DNA of 64,000 nucleotides from Parasphingopyxis lamellibrachiae (lineage in GTDB: Bacteria; Pseudomonadota; Alphaproteobacteria; Sphingomonadales; Sphingomonadaceae): assembly GCF_003385775.1 (NCBI RefSeq), contig NZ_QRDP01000004.1, positions 2,040,957 to 2,104,956 of the forward strand, read 5' to 3'. The notes under the pieces were generated by a model. It was not told the DNA's origin. It was given only the letters and a program-made list of their open reading frames with translations, and did not search any database. A program made the translations under genes and the position numbers. Shown piece by piece: positions 7,936 through 17,099 of this stretch (the stretch's first letter is position 1; each line of letters opens with the position of its first letter).

Positions 7936-8739
7936 ATGACTGAAGTGCACGACATTCGCGCCGGTATCGGCGGCTGGACCTACAAGCCATGGCGCGGGAC
8001 ATTCTATCCCGAGGGGCTGCGCCAGGCCGACGAACTGAGCTATGCGGCCGGGCGGCTCGGCGCGATCGAGATCAACGGCACCTATTACCGGCTGCAAAAG
8101 CCCGAAAGCTTCGCCAAATGGCGCGACGCCGCACCCGAAGGCTTCAAATTTACGATCAAGGCCTCGCGCTACTGCACCAACCGCAAGGATTTGCGCGAAA
8201 CCGGAGAGAGCATTGAGAGGTTTCTGGGCCAGGGGATTGCCGAGCTCGGCGACAAGCTTGGCCCGCTATTCTGGCAATTCATGCCGACCAAAAGATTCGA
8301 TCCGGAAGAGTTCGACACGTTCCTCGCCATGCTTCCGAAAACCTATCAGGGGCTGACACTGCACCACGCGCTTGAAGTACGGCATGATAGCTTTGTCTGT
8401 ACGGAATTTGTCGAACTGGCACGCAAGCATGGTGCCGCGATTATCTGTGCGGACAGCGAGAAATACCCGCAAATCGCCGATCAGACCGCCGACTTTTCCT
8501 ATGCCCGGCTGCTCGGCGCTTGCGAAGATGTTCCAACCGGCTATCCCGAGCCGGAGCTCGATCGCTGGGCGGATATCGCCGAGGCCTGGCGCGATGGCGG
8601 ACAGGCCGGGGGAATGGATTATCTGACACCTCCCACGCCTGCACCCGAGGGCCGCGACGTCTATATCTTTTTCATAAACGGAGCGAAGGTCCGCGCGCCT
8701 GCCGCCGCCGAAGCCCTGATCGCGCGAACGGTTTCATGA
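7936..8739 (+). CDS. DUF72 family protein
   Basis: This 267-residue cytoplasmic protein shows the DUF72 (YecE-like) TIM-barrel pattern: an IGGWTYKPWRGTFYP opening, EINGTYYRL, FKFTIKASRYCTN, PLFWQFMPTKRFD and ALEVRHDSF. The family is related to metal-dependent endonuclease/isomerase barrels but has no agreed activity. The start at 7936 follows GAGGAGAA, a good ribosome-binding site. The stop overlaps a possible early start of the next gene. Confidence 0.88.
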   Translation: MTEVHDIRAGIGGWTYKPWRGTFYPEGLRQADELSYAAGRLGAIEINGTYYRLQKPESFAKWRDAAPEGFKFTIKASRYCTNRKDLRETGESIERFLGQGIAELGDKLGPLFWQFMPTKRFDPEEFDTFLAMLPKTYQGLTLHHALEVRHDSFVCTEFVELARKHGAAIICADSEKYPQIADQTADFSYARLLGACEDVPTGYPEPELDRWADIAEAWRDGGQAGGMDYLTPPTPAPEGRDVYIFFINGAKVRAPAAAEALIARTVS

Positions 8740-8750
8740 GGAGAATATCG

Positions 8751-9176
8751 ATGCGCAGCATGGCAATCGCCACCACCTTCCTGGCCCTTGGCGCCTGTTC
8801 GGGCGGCAGTACAACGGACACCGCCGAACCGGACACTGCCGGACCCGGCACCGATATCGTCGCTCCGGAGACTCATGAGGCCATTCCCCAAGCCTTCCAG
8901 GGACGCTGGGATTTCACCGAAGACACATGCGCCGACCCGGGCAGCGAAATGCGGCTCGATATCGAGGCCGATCGCATTAGCTATTATGAAAGCAGCGCGA
9001 CGCCGGAAACGATTACGCAAACAGGCCCCGGCGCCCTGACGGTCGATCACCGCTTCTCGGGCGAGGGCGAGGAATGGACCGAGACCCTGGCCTATAGTTT
9101 GAGCGAAGACGGCGAACGGCTGACCGTAACCTCGCCCGACGGCAGCATGTCGGTCCGGATGCGATGCCCGGCCTAG
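8751..9176 (+). CDS. small lipoprotein, paralogue of the gene at 3611-4009
   Basis: This 141-residue protein begins at the ATG at 8751 after GAGGAGA (8739-8745). It has a short lipoprotein signal with lipobox LALGAC, a Thr/Pro/Asp-rich linker, and a C-terminal domain starting IPQAFQGRWDFTEDTC and ending VRMRCP. The domain shares IPxxFxGxW, a following Cys, IEADRISYYES and the terminal RC with the exported protein at 3611-4009. The two Cys may pair. No function is known. Confidence 0.7.
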   Translation: MRSMAIATTFLALGACSGGSTTDTAEPDTAGPGTDIVAPETHEAIPQAFQGRWDFTEDTCADPGSEMRLDIEADRISYYESSATPETITQTGPGALTVDHRFSGEGEEWTETLAYSLSEDGERLTVTSPDGSMSVRMRCPA

Positions 9177-9250
9177 GCGGCCGGAACCAGCAGCATCCGG
9201 CAACGGAACAGCGGCATACCCGGCCCAACCCAACTCCATTCGTCGCACCC

Positions 9251-9313
9251 GCTTTCCGACGAACGACACTTTTACGACATTTGTCGAAAGATTGATGCCG
9301 CTTGTCGGAAAGC
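9251..9313. promoter_or_regulatory. nested dyads and repeated GTCGGAAAG boxes before the TonB receptor
   Basis: GCTTTCCGAC (9251-9260) is perfectly inverted at GTCGGAAAGC (9304-9313). Inside lies the palindrome CGACA-TT-TGTCG (9275-9286). The box GTCG(G)AAAG thus occurs three times: on the complement at 9252-9260 and on the plus strand at 9283-9290 and 9304-9312, the last two about 21 bases (two helical turns) apart. Position 70-135 bases before the receptor start fits an operator. The regulator is unknown. Confidence 0.45.
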
Positions 9314-9385
9314 CCCCGCCAGACACTGGATGATCGCCCGCCATTCCCCGAAGGACGCTGCATCTCAGGGAAGGAAATTTATACA

Positions 9386-11470
9386 ATGCGGCGTACATCC
9401 TGGTTGTTGGTCTCGAGCTCGCTGCTCGCATTTCCGGCTTTCGCGCAAAGCGACGAAGCCGCTGAGGCCGCCAATGCCCCGGTTGACAGCACCCCTTCCG
9501 TGCCGACAAGCGGCCAGGATTACACGCCGGATTTCTTCGCCCGCTTTTCCCCCAACTCGGCGCTCGACATGGTGCGCCAGATTCCCGGTTTCACGATTCA
9601 GCAGGGCGATGATCGCCGGGGCCTCGGCCAGGGCGGCGACAATGTCCTCATCAATGGCGAACGCGTCTCAGGCAAATCGAACGATGCGATCACCACCCTC
9701 GGCCGGATCTCGGCCAGCAATGTGACGCGCATAGAAGTGCGGGACGGCGCATCGCTGGATATTCCCGGGCTTTCCGGACAGGTCGTCAACATCATTGCCG
9801 AAACGAGCGGGATAAGCGGAAATTTTTCCTGGAATCCCCAGTTTCGCAGCCGCATCACCAATCCGCGCCTGACCAATGGCGAGATTTCGGTCAGCGGCAC
9901 GCAGGGCGCGTTCGACTATACGCTCAGCCTCTCCAACACCGATAATTCGTTTCGCGGTGGCGGCGAGGGACTGGAACTGGTGACCGATCCCACGGGCCAG
10001 GTCATCGCCACGCATGATGAAATAGCGACATTTTCCGGCGACGCGCCGGTGCTTTCCGGCACCTTCCGGTATGACGGCCCGGGCAGTTCGGTCGGCAACC
10101 TCAACCTGTCCTATGGCCGCCGCTATTTCCGCGGGTCCGAGGACTCCGTACGCACCGGGCAGGGGCTGCCCGACCGGACCCGCTTTTTCCGGGATCGCGA
10201 GGATGAATGGAATTTCGAAATCAGCGGCGATTTCGAGTTCGCACTGGGGCCGGGCAGGCTCAAGCTGATCGGGCTCCGCAGCTTCGAACGCAGCCCGTTC
10301 CGGACCAGCCTCATCACAGACTTTGTGGACGCAACGCCATCGATCGGCGATCTCTTCGAGCGCCAGCTCGACGAGGGCGAATGGATCGGGCGCGCCGAAT
10401 ATGGCTGGGCGATGGGCGGCGAATGGCAGGTGGCCGTTGAAGGCGCGCTCAATACGCTCGATGTCCAGTCCGATCTCTTCGCGCTCGATACCGCAGGCGT
10501 TTTCCAGCCGGTCGCCCTCCCCAATTCCAACTCACGCGTCGAAGAAGAGCGGGCCGAGGTCAACATCACCTATGGCCGCCCCATCACCGACAATCTTGCG
10601 CTGCAGGCATCGCTCGGCGGCGAATATTCAACGATCATGCAAAGCGGCACCAACGGACTTACCCGGTCCTTCTACCGGCCCAAGGGCTTTGTCTCGCTGG
10701 CCTGGTCGGCCAGTGAAACCCTGGACATCCGCTTGCGGGTCGAGCGCGAGGTGGGCCAGCTCAATTTCTCCGATTTCGTCGCATCGACCAACCTTGGCAC
10801 CAACAGCCAGGATGCCGGCAACCCGAACCTCGTACCACCGCAAAGCTGGAACTATGAGATCGAGGCCACCCAGCAGCTGGGTGCCTTCGGTTCGATCACG
10901 GCGCGGCTCTATTATGAGCAGATCAGCGACATTGTGGACCAGATCCCCTTAAGCCCGACGGCCGAAGCGCCGGGCAATATAGACAGTGCCAAACGCTATG
11001 GTCTCGAATGGAACAGCACCTTCAATTTCGATCCCCTGGGATGGCGCGGCGGGCGGCTCGATGTCGAATTCACGCTGCAGCGCAGCCGGGTCCGCGATCC
11101 GCTGACCGGCGAGAACCGGCCCATATCCAACGACATGCAGCGCGATATCGAGATCGAACTGCGGCACGATGTGCCCGGCACAGAATGGGCCTGGGGCCTT
11201 GAATATGAAGACTATCAGGAGGCCAATGGCTACCGCCTCACCCAGATCAACGACTATCGCAACGCGTCTGCCTTTGTCGGCGCCTATATCGAACATAAGG
11301 ATGTATTCGGCCTGCGCGTTCGCGGCGGCGTCTATAACCTGCTCGACAGGGACGAGAATTTCACCCGCACCTTCTTTGTCGACCGGCGCGACGGGCCGAT
11401 AGCTTTTATCGAGGACCGGAGCCGCGAATTCGGGCCGATTTTCTCTTTTCAGGTAAGCGGCAGCTTCTAG
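9386..11470 (+). CDS. TonB-dependent outer-membrane receptor
   Basis: This 694-residue protein has a signal peptide (MRRTSWLLVSSSLLAFPAFA), a plug domain with ALDMVRQIPGFTI, NVLINGERVSGKS and a TRIEVRDGA motif, then a long beta-barrel rich in alternating polar/aromatic strands, ending in a terminal Phe (FQVSGSF) as usual for outer-membrane barrels. Such receptors import siderophores, vitamin B12, glycans or other large ligands with energy from TonB-ExbBD. The ligand is not predictable, since no transport or catabolic partner is adjacent. The ATG at 9386 follows AAGGAAA and gives a proper signal peptide. Its stop overlaps the convergent regulator gene by 4 bp. Confidence 0.9.
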   Translation: MRRTSWLLVSSSLLAFPAFAQSDEAAEAANAPVDSTPSVPTSGQDYTPDFFARFSPNSALDMVRQIPGFTIQQGDDRRGLGQGGDNVLINGERVSGKSNDAITTLGRISASNVTRIEVRDGASLDIPGLSGQVVNIIAETSGISGNFSWNPQFRSRITNPRLTNGEISVSGTQGAFDYTLSLSNTDNSFRGGGEGLELVTDPTGQVIATHDEIATFSGDAPVLSGTFRYDGPGSSVGNLNLSYGRRYFRGSEDSVRTGQGLPDRTRFFRDREDEWNFEISGDFEFALGPGRLKLIGLRSFERSPFRTSLITDFVDATPSIGDLFERQLDEGEWIGRAEYGWAMGGEWQVAVEGALNTLDVQSDLFALDTAGVFQPVALPNSNSRVEEERAEVNITYGRPITDNLALQASLGGEYSTIMQSGTNGLTRSFYRPKGFVSLAWSASETLDIRLRVEREVGQLNFSDFVASTNLGTNSQDAGNPNLVPPQSWNYEIEATQQLGAFGSITARLYYEQISDIVDQIPLSPTAEAPGNIDSAKRYGLEWNSTFNFDPLGWRGGRLDVEFTLQRSRVRDPLTGENRPISNDMQRDIEIELRHDVPGTEWAWGLEYEDYQEANGYRLTQINDYRNASAFVGAYIEHKDVFGLRVRGGVYNLLDRDENFTRTFFVDRRDGPIAFIEDRSREFGPIFSFQVSGSF

Positions 11471-12096
11471 GAGGCATCCGGAGGGGATGGCCGGCACCGG
11501 TCGGCACCGACCAGCTTTGCGCACCGCCGAAAAGCATCGCCTGCTTCGCCCGTCTGCACGGCAGCGGGCAAGGGGGGGCGGTCGGCCCGGGCCAGCCCGC
11601 CGAACGTCTGCCACGCCAACAGCCCGACCAGGCCTGCGACAAGCGCGGCGGCGGCAAACTGCGCCAGACCCGCCATTCGGAAACGCGGCGTCTGCGGCCG
11701 GGCGCGCTCTGGCATGGCTGCCGCGATTTCCGCAGGCTTCAGGTTCCCGAAGCTGACGACATAGGCCCCTTTGGGAATGTTGATCCGCAAACCTGCGTAC
11801 GCATCGTCAGCAGCATAGTAATCGTCCAGCAATTTGCGCAGCCGGCCGACCTGGACACGGGGATAGCTGTCTATCCGCGCATCGAAGTCCGCATCCCGGC
11901 CAAGACCGTCTACGGCAATGGTATAGGCTTTCAGCCGGTGGCCATTGCCCGCCAGCGTCTGTTCGACAAGGTAGGACAATAAGCGGCACATGACGGGAGA
12001 GTGGTTGAACTGCGGCGCATCGAATATCCGGCGCAGTTCCCCTGTTATGTCTTCGCTGCTGGCCGTATTCGGCACATTTGCGGCAACTTCGGTCAT
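11467..12096 (-). CDS. membrane-tethered winged-helix regulator-like protein
   Basis: The first ~115 residues match the DNA-binding-like domain found at the N-terminus of many alphaproteobacterial TPR/adenylate-cyclase-like regulators: FNHSPVMCRLLSYLVEQTLAG, LKAYTIAVDGLGRDADFD, then SYPRVQVGRLRKLLDDYY and INIPKGAYVVSF. A single transmembrane helix (AAAALVAGLVGLLAW, about 152-166) follows and then a short tail of about 40 residues with two Cys. The usual large C-terminal TPR or cyclase part is absent, so the topology resembles a one-component ToxR/CadC-type regulator. The start at 12096 follows GAGGCTGAG. It is convergent with the TonB receptor; regulation of that receptor is inference. Confidence 0.72.
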   Translation of the reverse strand: MTEVAANVPNTASSEDITGELRRIFDAPQFNHSPVMCRLLSYLVEQTLAGNGHRLKAYTIAVDGLGRDADFDARIDSYPRVQVGRLRKLLDDYYAADDAYAGLRINIPKGAYVVSFGNLKPAEIAAAMPERARPQTPRFRMAGLAQFAAAALVAGLVGLLAWQTFGGLARADRPPLPAAVQTGEAGDAFRRCAKLVGADRCRPSPPDAS

Positions 12097-12289
12097 CTCA
12101 GCCTCGCGCAATCGCGCCCCCGGCTGCCTTCTCAATAGCCACCAAACCTTATGTAACGGTTAAACCCGGGTAACATCGTACGGTCGGAAAAGCCGAGAAT
12201 CGGCCGTTTTCGTCATGTTACCCCGGAAATCGGCGCGATGTTCCGGTTTTCGGCAGGCAACCATTTGCGCGTTCAATCGTCGACCGTGC

Positions 12290-12619
12290 ATGAACGATCC
12301 TTCTCGTCTCTGTCCCGATAGCCGCAAATACCCCCTGCGACTTGCCACCTGTGCGGCAAGCCTGACGCTATTGTTCGCGAGTGGGGCGGCAGGCGCCGTG
12401 CCCGAAAATGATTCGGTGCGCGGCGCCTCCTCCCTTGCGCGGGCAAGCGCCACGATCGCCAGCCCGGTATCGGTGCGCGCGGTGGAGCTGGAAAATATGG
12501 ACATGGAGTTCGGCCGGGCACCGGGGCTGGCCGTTGCGCCCGCAGCGGTCACCCGCCGTGACTGCGCCGATGACAGCTTACAGCAGCGCTGCGCTCTGAT
12601 CATTCTCGACCTGCCGTAA
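12290..12619 (+). CDS. short exported protein with a DUF4402-like start
   Basis: This 109-residue protein has a signal peptide (RLATCAASLTLLFASGAAGA). The mature start (ATIASPVSVRAVELENMDMEFGR) is close to the first strand pair of the DUF4402 proteins at 24531 and 25170, where TPLSLVNTSDLEFG occurs, but the rest of the domain is missing; the tail has two Cys (RRDCADDSLQQRC). It may be a reduced family member or an independent small protein. No clear ribosome-binding site precedes the ATG at 12290. Confidence 0.5.
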   Translation: MNDPSRLCPDSRKYPLRLATCAASLTLLFASGAAGAVPENDSVRGASSLARASATIASPVSVRAVELENMDMEFGRAPGLAVAPAAVTRRDCADDSLQQRCALIILDLP

Positions 12620-12631
12620 TCGGCGGGCCGG

Positions 12632-12859
12632 CTAGCCTTCGCCGTTTCCCCAGAAAGATGCCGACTGCGCCGAATAAGGCCTGCATTCGGCCATCAGCAG
12701 CGGATAAGGGCGGCTGCTTTCCCGAACAAGAACCTCTTCGCTGCCCGCCAGGCATGCGGCTTCGCTGCGATAGACAGTGTCATCGCGCGCAACCTGCTGG
12801 CACATCGCCGCGCTATCCCCGCATCCCAAAATAGCCAAAACGAATAAACCCGGACCCAT
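12632..12859 (-). CDS. small hypothetical lipoprotein
   Basis: This 75-residue protein has a short hydrophobic start ending in a lipobox-like LAILGC, then four further Cys-adjacent segments (MCQQVARDD, SEAACLAGSEE, LMAECRPYS). The start at 12859 is supported by AGGAAGGAA 6-14 bases upstream. No family is recognised. It is convergent with the small exported protein at 12290-12619 and divergent from the ABC exporter. Confidence 0.6.
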   Translation of the reverse strand: MGPGLFVLAILGCGDSAAMCQQVARDDTVYRSEAACLAGSEEVLVRESSRPYPLLMAECRPYSAQSASFWGNGEG

Positions 12860-12968
12860 GATCGTTCCTTCCTTTCAATGGACCAATTCATAAACCCGGC
12901 CGGTTGTTCCCTCTGTGTGAAAGATCACAGGCTGGTCGTTTCGGCAAAATACCCTATCTAGGCCGTCC

Positions 12969-14780
12969 ATGCCGCCCGATACCCCAACCAATGCCAAGCT
13001 GAAGCAACCCGGCCTCGCCCTGCTGCGCCGGTTCCTTCCCTATCTGTGGCCCAAGGGCGATCCGGGCCTCAAGGCCCGCGTCATTGGCGCCTTTGCGCTC
13101 GTCCTGTGCGCCAAAGCCGTGATTCTGGTCATGCCCTTCGCCTATAAGGCGGTGATCGACAGCATGGACGGCAATAACGATCCGGCGATCATGCTCGCGA
13201 TCGCACTGGTCGTCGCTTATGCCGGCGCCCGCTTCGGCGGGGTTCTGTTCGACAATCTGCGCAATGTGGTGTTCGAAAAGGTCGGCCAGACTGCGGCGCG
13301 GCGGCTGACCGAAAATGTCTTCACGCATCTTCATGCCCTGTCGCTGCGCTTCCACCTCGAACGCAAGACCGGCGGCGTCACCAAGATCATCGAGCGCGGT
13401 ACGAAGAGCATCGACACCATGCTCTATTTCCTGCTCTTCAACATTGCGCCAACTGCGGTCGAGCTACTTGCGGTCTGCATCATCTTCTATGTCAAATTCG
13501 GCCCGGGCCTGGTCGCCGTCACGCTTGGCGTGGTTGCGCTGTACATCACGTTCACCCGGCTGGTGACGATCTGGCGGACGCAGCTGCGCCGGGACATGGT
13601 GGACCTCGACACCACCGCCTACAGCCATGCCGTCGACTCGCTACTGAACTTCGAGACGGTCAAATATTTCAACGCGGAAGCCCGTGAGGCGCAGCGCTTC
13701 AGCCGCTCGGTATCGAGCTGGGCGCAAGCGGCGGTCAAAAGCGAAAACAGCCTTGCCCTCCTCAATGTCGGCCAGGCGCTGCTAACCAATGCGATGATGG
13801 CCGGCGCAATGGGCTATACCGTCTGGGGCTGGAGCGAGGGCTTCTTCACGGTCGGCGATGTCGTGCTCGTCAATGCGCTTCTTATGCAGCTGTTCCGCCC
13901 GCTCGATTTTCTCGGCACCGTCTATCGGACGATCCAGCAGGGCATGATCGACATGGAAGCGATGTTCGAGTTGATCGACACGCCGGCCGAGATTGTCGAT
14001 GCGCACGATGCACCCGAACTTGCCGTGCCGCATGGCGCGGTGCGTTTCGAAAATGTCGACTTCGGCTATGATGCCGAGCGCCAGATACTGCGTGGCCTCG
14101 ACCTCGACATTCCGGCTGGAACCAAGCTTGCAATTGTCGGGCCTTCCGGTGCCGGCAAATCGACCATCGCGCGCCTGTTGTTCCGCTTCTACGATGTCAC
14201 TTCAGGCCGCATCCTGATCGACGGACAGGATATCGCCAAAGTCAAGCAGGACAGCCTGCGCGCCGAGATCGGTATCGTCCCGCAGGATACGGTGCTGTTC
14301 AACGATACGATCGGCTATAATATCGCTTATGGCCGGGACGGCGCGAGCCAGGCGGAGATCGAGGCGGCGGCAAAGGGCGCGGCGATCCACGATTTCATCA
14401 TGAGCCTCGAACATGGCTATCGGACCCGCGTCGGCGAGCGCGGCCTGAAACTGTCGGGCGGGGAGAAGCAGCGGGTTGCCGTAGCCCGGGCGCTGTTGAA
14501 AGACCCGCCTGTCCTGATCCTCGACGAGGCGACCAGCGCGCTCGACAGTCGCACCGAGGCCGAAATCCAGGCAACGCTCGATCAGGCCGCACGCAATCGC
14601 ACGACCATAGTGATCGCCCATCGCCTCTCTACCATCGTCGATGCCGACGAGATCGTTGTGCTGGAGCAGGGCCGGATTGCCGAGCGCGGGAGTCATGTCG
14701 CGCTGATCGCCAAAGCCGGCCTCTATGCCGAAATGTGGGCCCGCCAGCGCGAAGAGCGGGCTATCGACGCCGCCCGCTAA
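12969..14780 (+). CDS. Atm1/HMT1-type ABC exporter (fused permease and ATPase)
   Basis: This 603-residue half-transporter has an N-terminal six-helix domain (about 1-330) and a C-terminal ATPase with Walker A GPSGAGKST (about 391-399), Q-loop IVPQDTVLF, signature LSGGEKQR, Walker B VLILDEATSALD and switch His in VIAHRLST. The sequence around the membrane domain (LSLRFHLERKTGGVTKIIERG, LNFETVKYFNAE) is typical of the Atm1/ABCB7 group, whose sphingomonad member exports glutathione-linked metals and persulfides. It would work as a homodimer in the inner membrane. recQ follows 55 bp downstream in the same direction. Confidence 0.9.
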   Translation: MPPDTPTNAKLKQPGLALLRRFLPYLWPKGDPGLKARVIGAFALVLCAKAVILVMPFAYKAVIDSMDGNNDPAIMLAIALVVAYAGARFGGVLFDNLRNVVFEKVGQTAARRLTENVFTHLHALSLRFHLERKTGGVTKIIERGTKSIDTMLYFLLFNIAPTAVELLAVCIIFYVKFGPGLVAVTLGVVALYITFTRLVTIWRTQLRRDMVDLDTTAYSHAVDSLLNFETVKYFNAEAREAQRFSRSVSSWAQAAVKSENSLALLNVGQALLTNAMMAGAMGYTVWGWSEGFFTVGDVVLVNALLMQLFRPLDFLGTVYRTIQQGMIDMEAMFELIDTPAEIVDAHDAPELAVPHGAVRFENVDFGYDAERQILRGLDLDIPAGTKLAIVGPSGAGKSTIARLLFRFYDVTSGRILIDGQDIAKVKQDSLRAEIGIVPQDTVLFNDTIGYNIAYGRDGASQAEIEAAAKGAAIHDFIMSLEHGYRTRVGERGLKLSGGEKQRVAVARALLKDPPVLILDEATSALDSRTEAEIQATLDQAARNRTTIVIAHRLSTIVDADEIVVLEQGRIAERGSHVALIAKAGLYAEMWARQREERAIDAAR

Positions 14781-14835
14781 CATATGCGTACGAATGGGGG
14801 TGACGCCCGGGCCGTCCACCCGATATGCGGAGGCC

Positions 14836-16599
14836 ATGGGCGATCCCGATTCCATTCTCCGCAGCACATTCGGCTTTGCCGGTTTCCGCGGTTCGCAACG
14901 CGCCGTGATCGACCGGGTAATGGCGGGTGAGCATAGCCTGGCCGTGATGCCGACCGGCGCGGGGAAATCGCTCTGCTATCAGATCCCGGCGCTGGCCCGG
15001 CCGGGCACCGCGCTCGTCGTGTCGCCGCTGATTGCGCTGATGCACGATCAGGTGCGCGCGGCCAAAGCCGTCGGCATCGAGGCCGCCACGCTGACCTCCG
15101 CCGACAATAACCGGGCTGAAACCATGGCGCGGTTCCGCGATGGCTCGCTGGATCTTCTCTATGTCGCGCCGGAACGCGCCAGCGGATCGGGATTCCAGGA
15201 CATGCTCCGTCAGACGCCGCTCTCCCTCATTGCCATCGACGAGGCACATTGCGTTTCCGAATGGGGGCATGATTTCCGACCCGACTACCGCCTGCTCCGC
15301 CCGCTCCTCGACCAGTTCCCCAGCGTTCCCCGCCTCGCGCTGACGGCCACCGCCGACCGACACACCCGCGCCGACATTCTCGAACAGCTCGGCATTCCGG
15401 AAAGCGGCGCGATCATTGCCGGGTTCGACCGGCCCAATATCCGCTATGTCATCCGCCCGCGCGCCGGGATCGGCCAGCAGGTCAAGGCGCTGCTGGCCGA
15501 ACAGCCGGGCGCTGGGATTATCTACGCGACGAGCCGGGCGGCGACGGAAAAGCTGGCCGGGCAGATCGCGGCCACCGGCCGGAATGCCGGCGTCTATCAT
15601 GCCGGCCTCCCGCCCGAAGAGCGCGCCGCGAACCAGGCGGCCTTCGTTGCCTCCGAAGATATGGTGATGTGCGCGACGATCGCCTTCGGCATGGGCATTG
15701 ACAAGCCCGATGTGCGCTTCGTCGCCCATGCCGGCATACCCAAGTCTCTGGAGGCCTATTATCAGGAAACCGGCCGCGCGGGCCGCGACGGCGATCCGGC
15801 CGAGGCCCGTCTCTTCTGGGGAGCGGACGATTTTTCGCGCGCCCGGCGGCGGGTCGAGACGGAGATCGAAGAGCATCGGCGCGCAGGCGAACGCGCCAGG
15901 TTGAACGCATTGGGCGCACTGGTCGAAACCGCAAACTGCCGCCGCGCCATCCTGCTCAGACATTTCGGCGAAGACCCGCCCGCGCAGTGCGGCAATTGCG
16001 ATAATTGCCTGTCCCCGCCCAAGACCGTGGACGCCACCGAAACGGCGCGCAAATTCCTCTCCGCCGTATATCGGACCGGCCAGAGGTTCGGCATGGGCCA
16101 TGTCGGCGAAGTGCTGGCCGGGCGGGAAAATGACCGCATCCTCAGCCTTGGTCATGACCGGCTCTCCGTGTTCGGCATTGTCGAAGGCGAGGAGGAGGCG
16201 ATGGTGAAGCCCGTCGCCCGCGCGCTCCAAACCCGCGACGCGCTTATCCAGACCGAACATGGCGGGCTGGCGCTCGGCCCCGGCGCGCGCGCCATCCTGA
16301 AAGGCGAGGAAGAGGTCGCGCTGATCCTGCCCCCCAAGCGCGCCCGCAAGAGCCGGGCAGGTCGCGCCGCCAACCCCGTCGGCGATCCGCTGTTCGATGC
16401 GCTGCGCGAGAAACGCCGGCTGATTGCCGCCGAAAATGCCGTGCCGCCTTACGTGGTTTTCCATGACGCCACCCTGCGCGAAATGGCGAGCGCAAAACCG
16501 CGTACCCTTTCCGCCCTGTCGCAGATTTCCGGCATCGGCCAAGCCAAGCTCGCGCGGTACGGCGAAGATTTCCTGGCCGTTATCGCGGAGCATGGCTAG
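14836..16599 (+). CDS. recQ: ATP-dependent DNA helicase RecQ
   Basis: This 587-residue superfamily-2 helicase has motif I PTGAGKSLCYQ, DEAH box IDEAHCVSEWGHDFRPDY, motif V CATIAFGMGIDKPDVRF, motif VI QETGRAGRDG, a zinc-binding RecQ-C segment (NCRRAILLRHFG...CGNCDNC) and a C-terminal HRDC-like helix-hairpin (GIGQAKLARYGEDFL). It unwinds recombination and replication intermediates 3'-5'. The ATG at 14836 gives the usual family N-terminus (ILRSTFGFAGFRGSQ); an in-frame ATG at 14794 is possible but would add an unconserved leader. Confidence 0.95.
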   Translation: MGDPDSILRSTFGFAGFRGSQRAVIDRVMAGEHSLAVMPTGAGKSLCYQIPALARPGTALVVSPLIALMHDQVRAAKAVGIEAATLTSADNNRAETMARFRDGSLDLLYVAPERASGSGFQDMLRQTPLSLIAIDEAHCVSEWGHDFRPDYRLLRPLLDQFPSVPRLALTATADRHTRADILEQLGIPESGAIIAGFDRPNIRYVIRPRAGIGQQVKALLAEQPGAGIIYATSRAATEKLAGQIAATGRNAGVYHAGLPPEERAANQAAFVASEDMVMCATIAFGMGIDKPDVRFVAHAGIPKSLEAYYQETGRAGRDGDPAEARLFWGADDFSRARRRVETEIEEHRRAGERARLNALGALVETANCRRAILLRHFGEDPPAQCGNCDNCLSPPKTVDATETARKFLSAVYRTGQRFGMGHVGEVLAGRENDRILSLGHDRLSVFGIVEGEEEAMVKPVARALQTRDALIQTEHGGLALGPGARAILKGEEEVALILPPKRARKSRAGRAANPVGDPLFDALREKRRLIAAENAVPPYVVFHDATLREMASAKPRTLSALSQISGIGQAKLARYGEDFLAVIAEHG

Positions 16600-16670
16600 G
16601 CGCCTCCGCCGCCTCCCCGCTTGCCTCCCGCCCCCTTCTCGCCATAAGAGCGGCGCGAAGGAGATCCCCC

Positions 16671-17099
16671 ATGTTCCGTACCGTGACCGACAGCTTTCTA
16701 GCCTCGCCGCAAATCTCGACCGCCGATATTGCCGAGGCGGCGGCGCAGGGGGTGACGCTCATCATCAACAACCGGCCCGAAGAGGAAGATCCGGATCAGC
16801 CGAGCGGTAGCGCAATCGCCGCTGCGGCAAGCGAGGCGGGGCTCGACTATGCGGCGATTCCGGTGACCCATGCCGGCTTTTCCGTGCCGCAAGTGGAGGC
16901 CATGCGCGCCGCGCTTGACGAGAATGCGGGCAAGACGCTCGCCTTTTGCCGCTCCGGCACCCGCTCGACCCTGTTATGGGCGCTCGCCGAAACGCATAAC
17001 GGGCGCGACCCGGAAACCGTGGCCGGCGAGGCGGCGAATGCAGGATATAACGTTTCCCCGATCCGTTCGATCATGGATGCTTTCGCAGCGGCAAAATGA
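16671..17099 (+). CDS. TIGR01244 family phosphatase/sulfurtransferase-like protein
   Basis: This 142-residue protein matches the TIGR01244 (DUF442, DSP-PTPase-like) family: ITSPQIS-like start (SPQISTADIAEAAAQGV), IINNRPEEEDP, and the active-site CX5R loop FCRSGTRST (about 92-100). In related proteins this domain is fused to persulfide dioxygenase or beta-lactamase-like sulfur enzymes; here it stands alone. The ribosome-binding site AAGGAGAT is strong. It overlaps the next gene by ATGA. Confidence 0.85.
   Translation: MFRTVTDSFLASPQISTADIAEAAAQGVTLIINNRPEEEDPDQPSGSAIAAAASEAGLDYAAIPVTHAGFSVPQVEAMRAALDENAGKTLAFCRSGTRSTLLWALAETHNGRDPETVAGEAANAGYNVSPIRSIMDAFAAAK

Noticed and set aside
14761-16593. 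610-codon open frame on the minus strand, opposite recQ
   Set aside because: The plus strand carries a complete, motif-rich RecQ. A long antisense frame is expected in GC-rich DNA and the translation has no recognisable domain.
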